Shown here: positions 32,113-32,245 of the stretch, piece by piece | Layout: each line of letters starts with the position of its first letter | Numbering within the stretch: position 1 is the first letter of the stretch | DNA from: Motiliproteus sp963974645 | GTDB lineage: Bacteria > Pseudomonadota > Gammaproteobacteria > Pseudomonadales > Balneatricaceae | DNA: 32,245 nt | Assembly (NCBI GenBank): GCA_963974645.1 | Contig: CAXBEA010000045.1 | Coordinates: 1-32,245 of the forward strand | Direction of reading: 5' to 3' | Notes under the pieces: generated by a model | Databases searched by the model: none | Told to the model about the DNA's origin: nothing | Seen by the model: only the letters and a program-made list of their open reading frames with translations | Program-made: the position numbers and the translations under genes

Positions 32113-32245
32113 ATGAAGCAGCTTAAATCACTCTTGTTATCAACCGCAATCGTCACCGCTGGTGTTGCTGTATTGTCGGCTCCCGCCATAGCTGGCGAAA
32201 AAACCCTGCTCAAAACCCCGATCGCCTTCGGCTCGCACCTGCCAG
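32113..32245 (+). CDS. Exported protein, probably TRAP-transporter solute-binding protein (partial)
   Basis: Only the first 44 codons are in the window. They encode a clear signal peptide (MKQLKSLLLSTAIV, then a hydrophobic core and an SAPAIAGE-type cleavage region) and the start of a mature domain (KTLLKTPIAFGSHLPG) that resembles DctP-type TRAP substrate-binding proteins. AAAGGA lies ten bases before the ATG. With the sigma-54 promoter and enhancer sites shared with bdhA, import of 3-hydroxybutyrate or a related acid is a reasonable inference. The identity rests on a short sequence and could be another periplasmic binding protein. Confidence 0.6.
   Translation, partial: MKQLKSLLLSTAIVTAGVAVLSAPAIAGEKTLLKTPIAFGSHLP

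Overview
The window looks like a chromosomal segment of a gammaproteobacterium of the Pseudomonadales/Oceanospirillales kind. The evidence is gene order: tkt-epd-pgk-fba next to a divergent metK, then gshB-tonB-yqgE-ruvX-pyrR-pyrB-pyrX, an arrangement familiar from Pseudomonas and its marine relatives. Other signs are a zinc-ligand-less dihydroorotase paralogue (PyrX/PyrC'), a 3-hydroxybutyrate gene group under sigma-54 control, and families of short REP-like palindromes. The species cannot be named from the sequence alone.

Layout. Positions 1-55 are the 3' end of a group II intron. On the minus strand follow a flavodoxin-like protein and an alpha/beta hydrolase (68-1521), a REP cluster with 52-bp tandem copies (1546-1709), and the central-carbon operon tkt-epd-pgk-fba, read right to left (7317-1727). 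From 7668 the plus strand carries metK, rsmE, gshB, a TonB-like protein, a DUF5610 protein, yqgE, ruvX, pyrR, pyrB, pyrX, a lone astA and a DsbA-like protein. A minus-strand response regulator (12455-13309) interrupts this run. A second REP cluster (19435-19584) separates it from a large minus-strand sensor with solute-binding, PAS, GGDEF and EAL domains (19616-23020).

The region 23258-27286 looks like a methionine-oxidation response unit. It holds a methionine-rich, apparently exported but disrupted protein locus, an OmpR-family regulator with its histidine kinase, and an exported MsrA-MsrB fusion. The same array of four hexamers at exact 11-bp spacing (TGTTAT, then CGTGAT-like units) lies upstream of the Met-rich/regulator operon and again upstream of msrAB. 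This is what a tandem-binding OmpR/PhoB-family regulator would recognise. A sacrificial Met-rich scavenger repaired by MsrAB under one two-component system is the main novel proposal here.

The region 27294-32245 is a 3-hydroxybutyrate/ketone-body utilisation group: a family I CoA-transferase with a small upstream gene, a sigma-54 enhancer-binding regulator, 3-hydroxybutyrate dehydrogenase, and the start of an exported protein, probably a TRAP-type solute-binding protein. Three -24/-12 promoters (GG-N10-GC) can be read, each preceded by one or two TGTC-N10-GACA palindromes, so the three transcription units appear to form one regulon. The regulator itself carries an apparent one-base frameshift in its AAA+ domain.

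No tRNA, rRNA, CRISPR array, prophage or transposase gene was seen.
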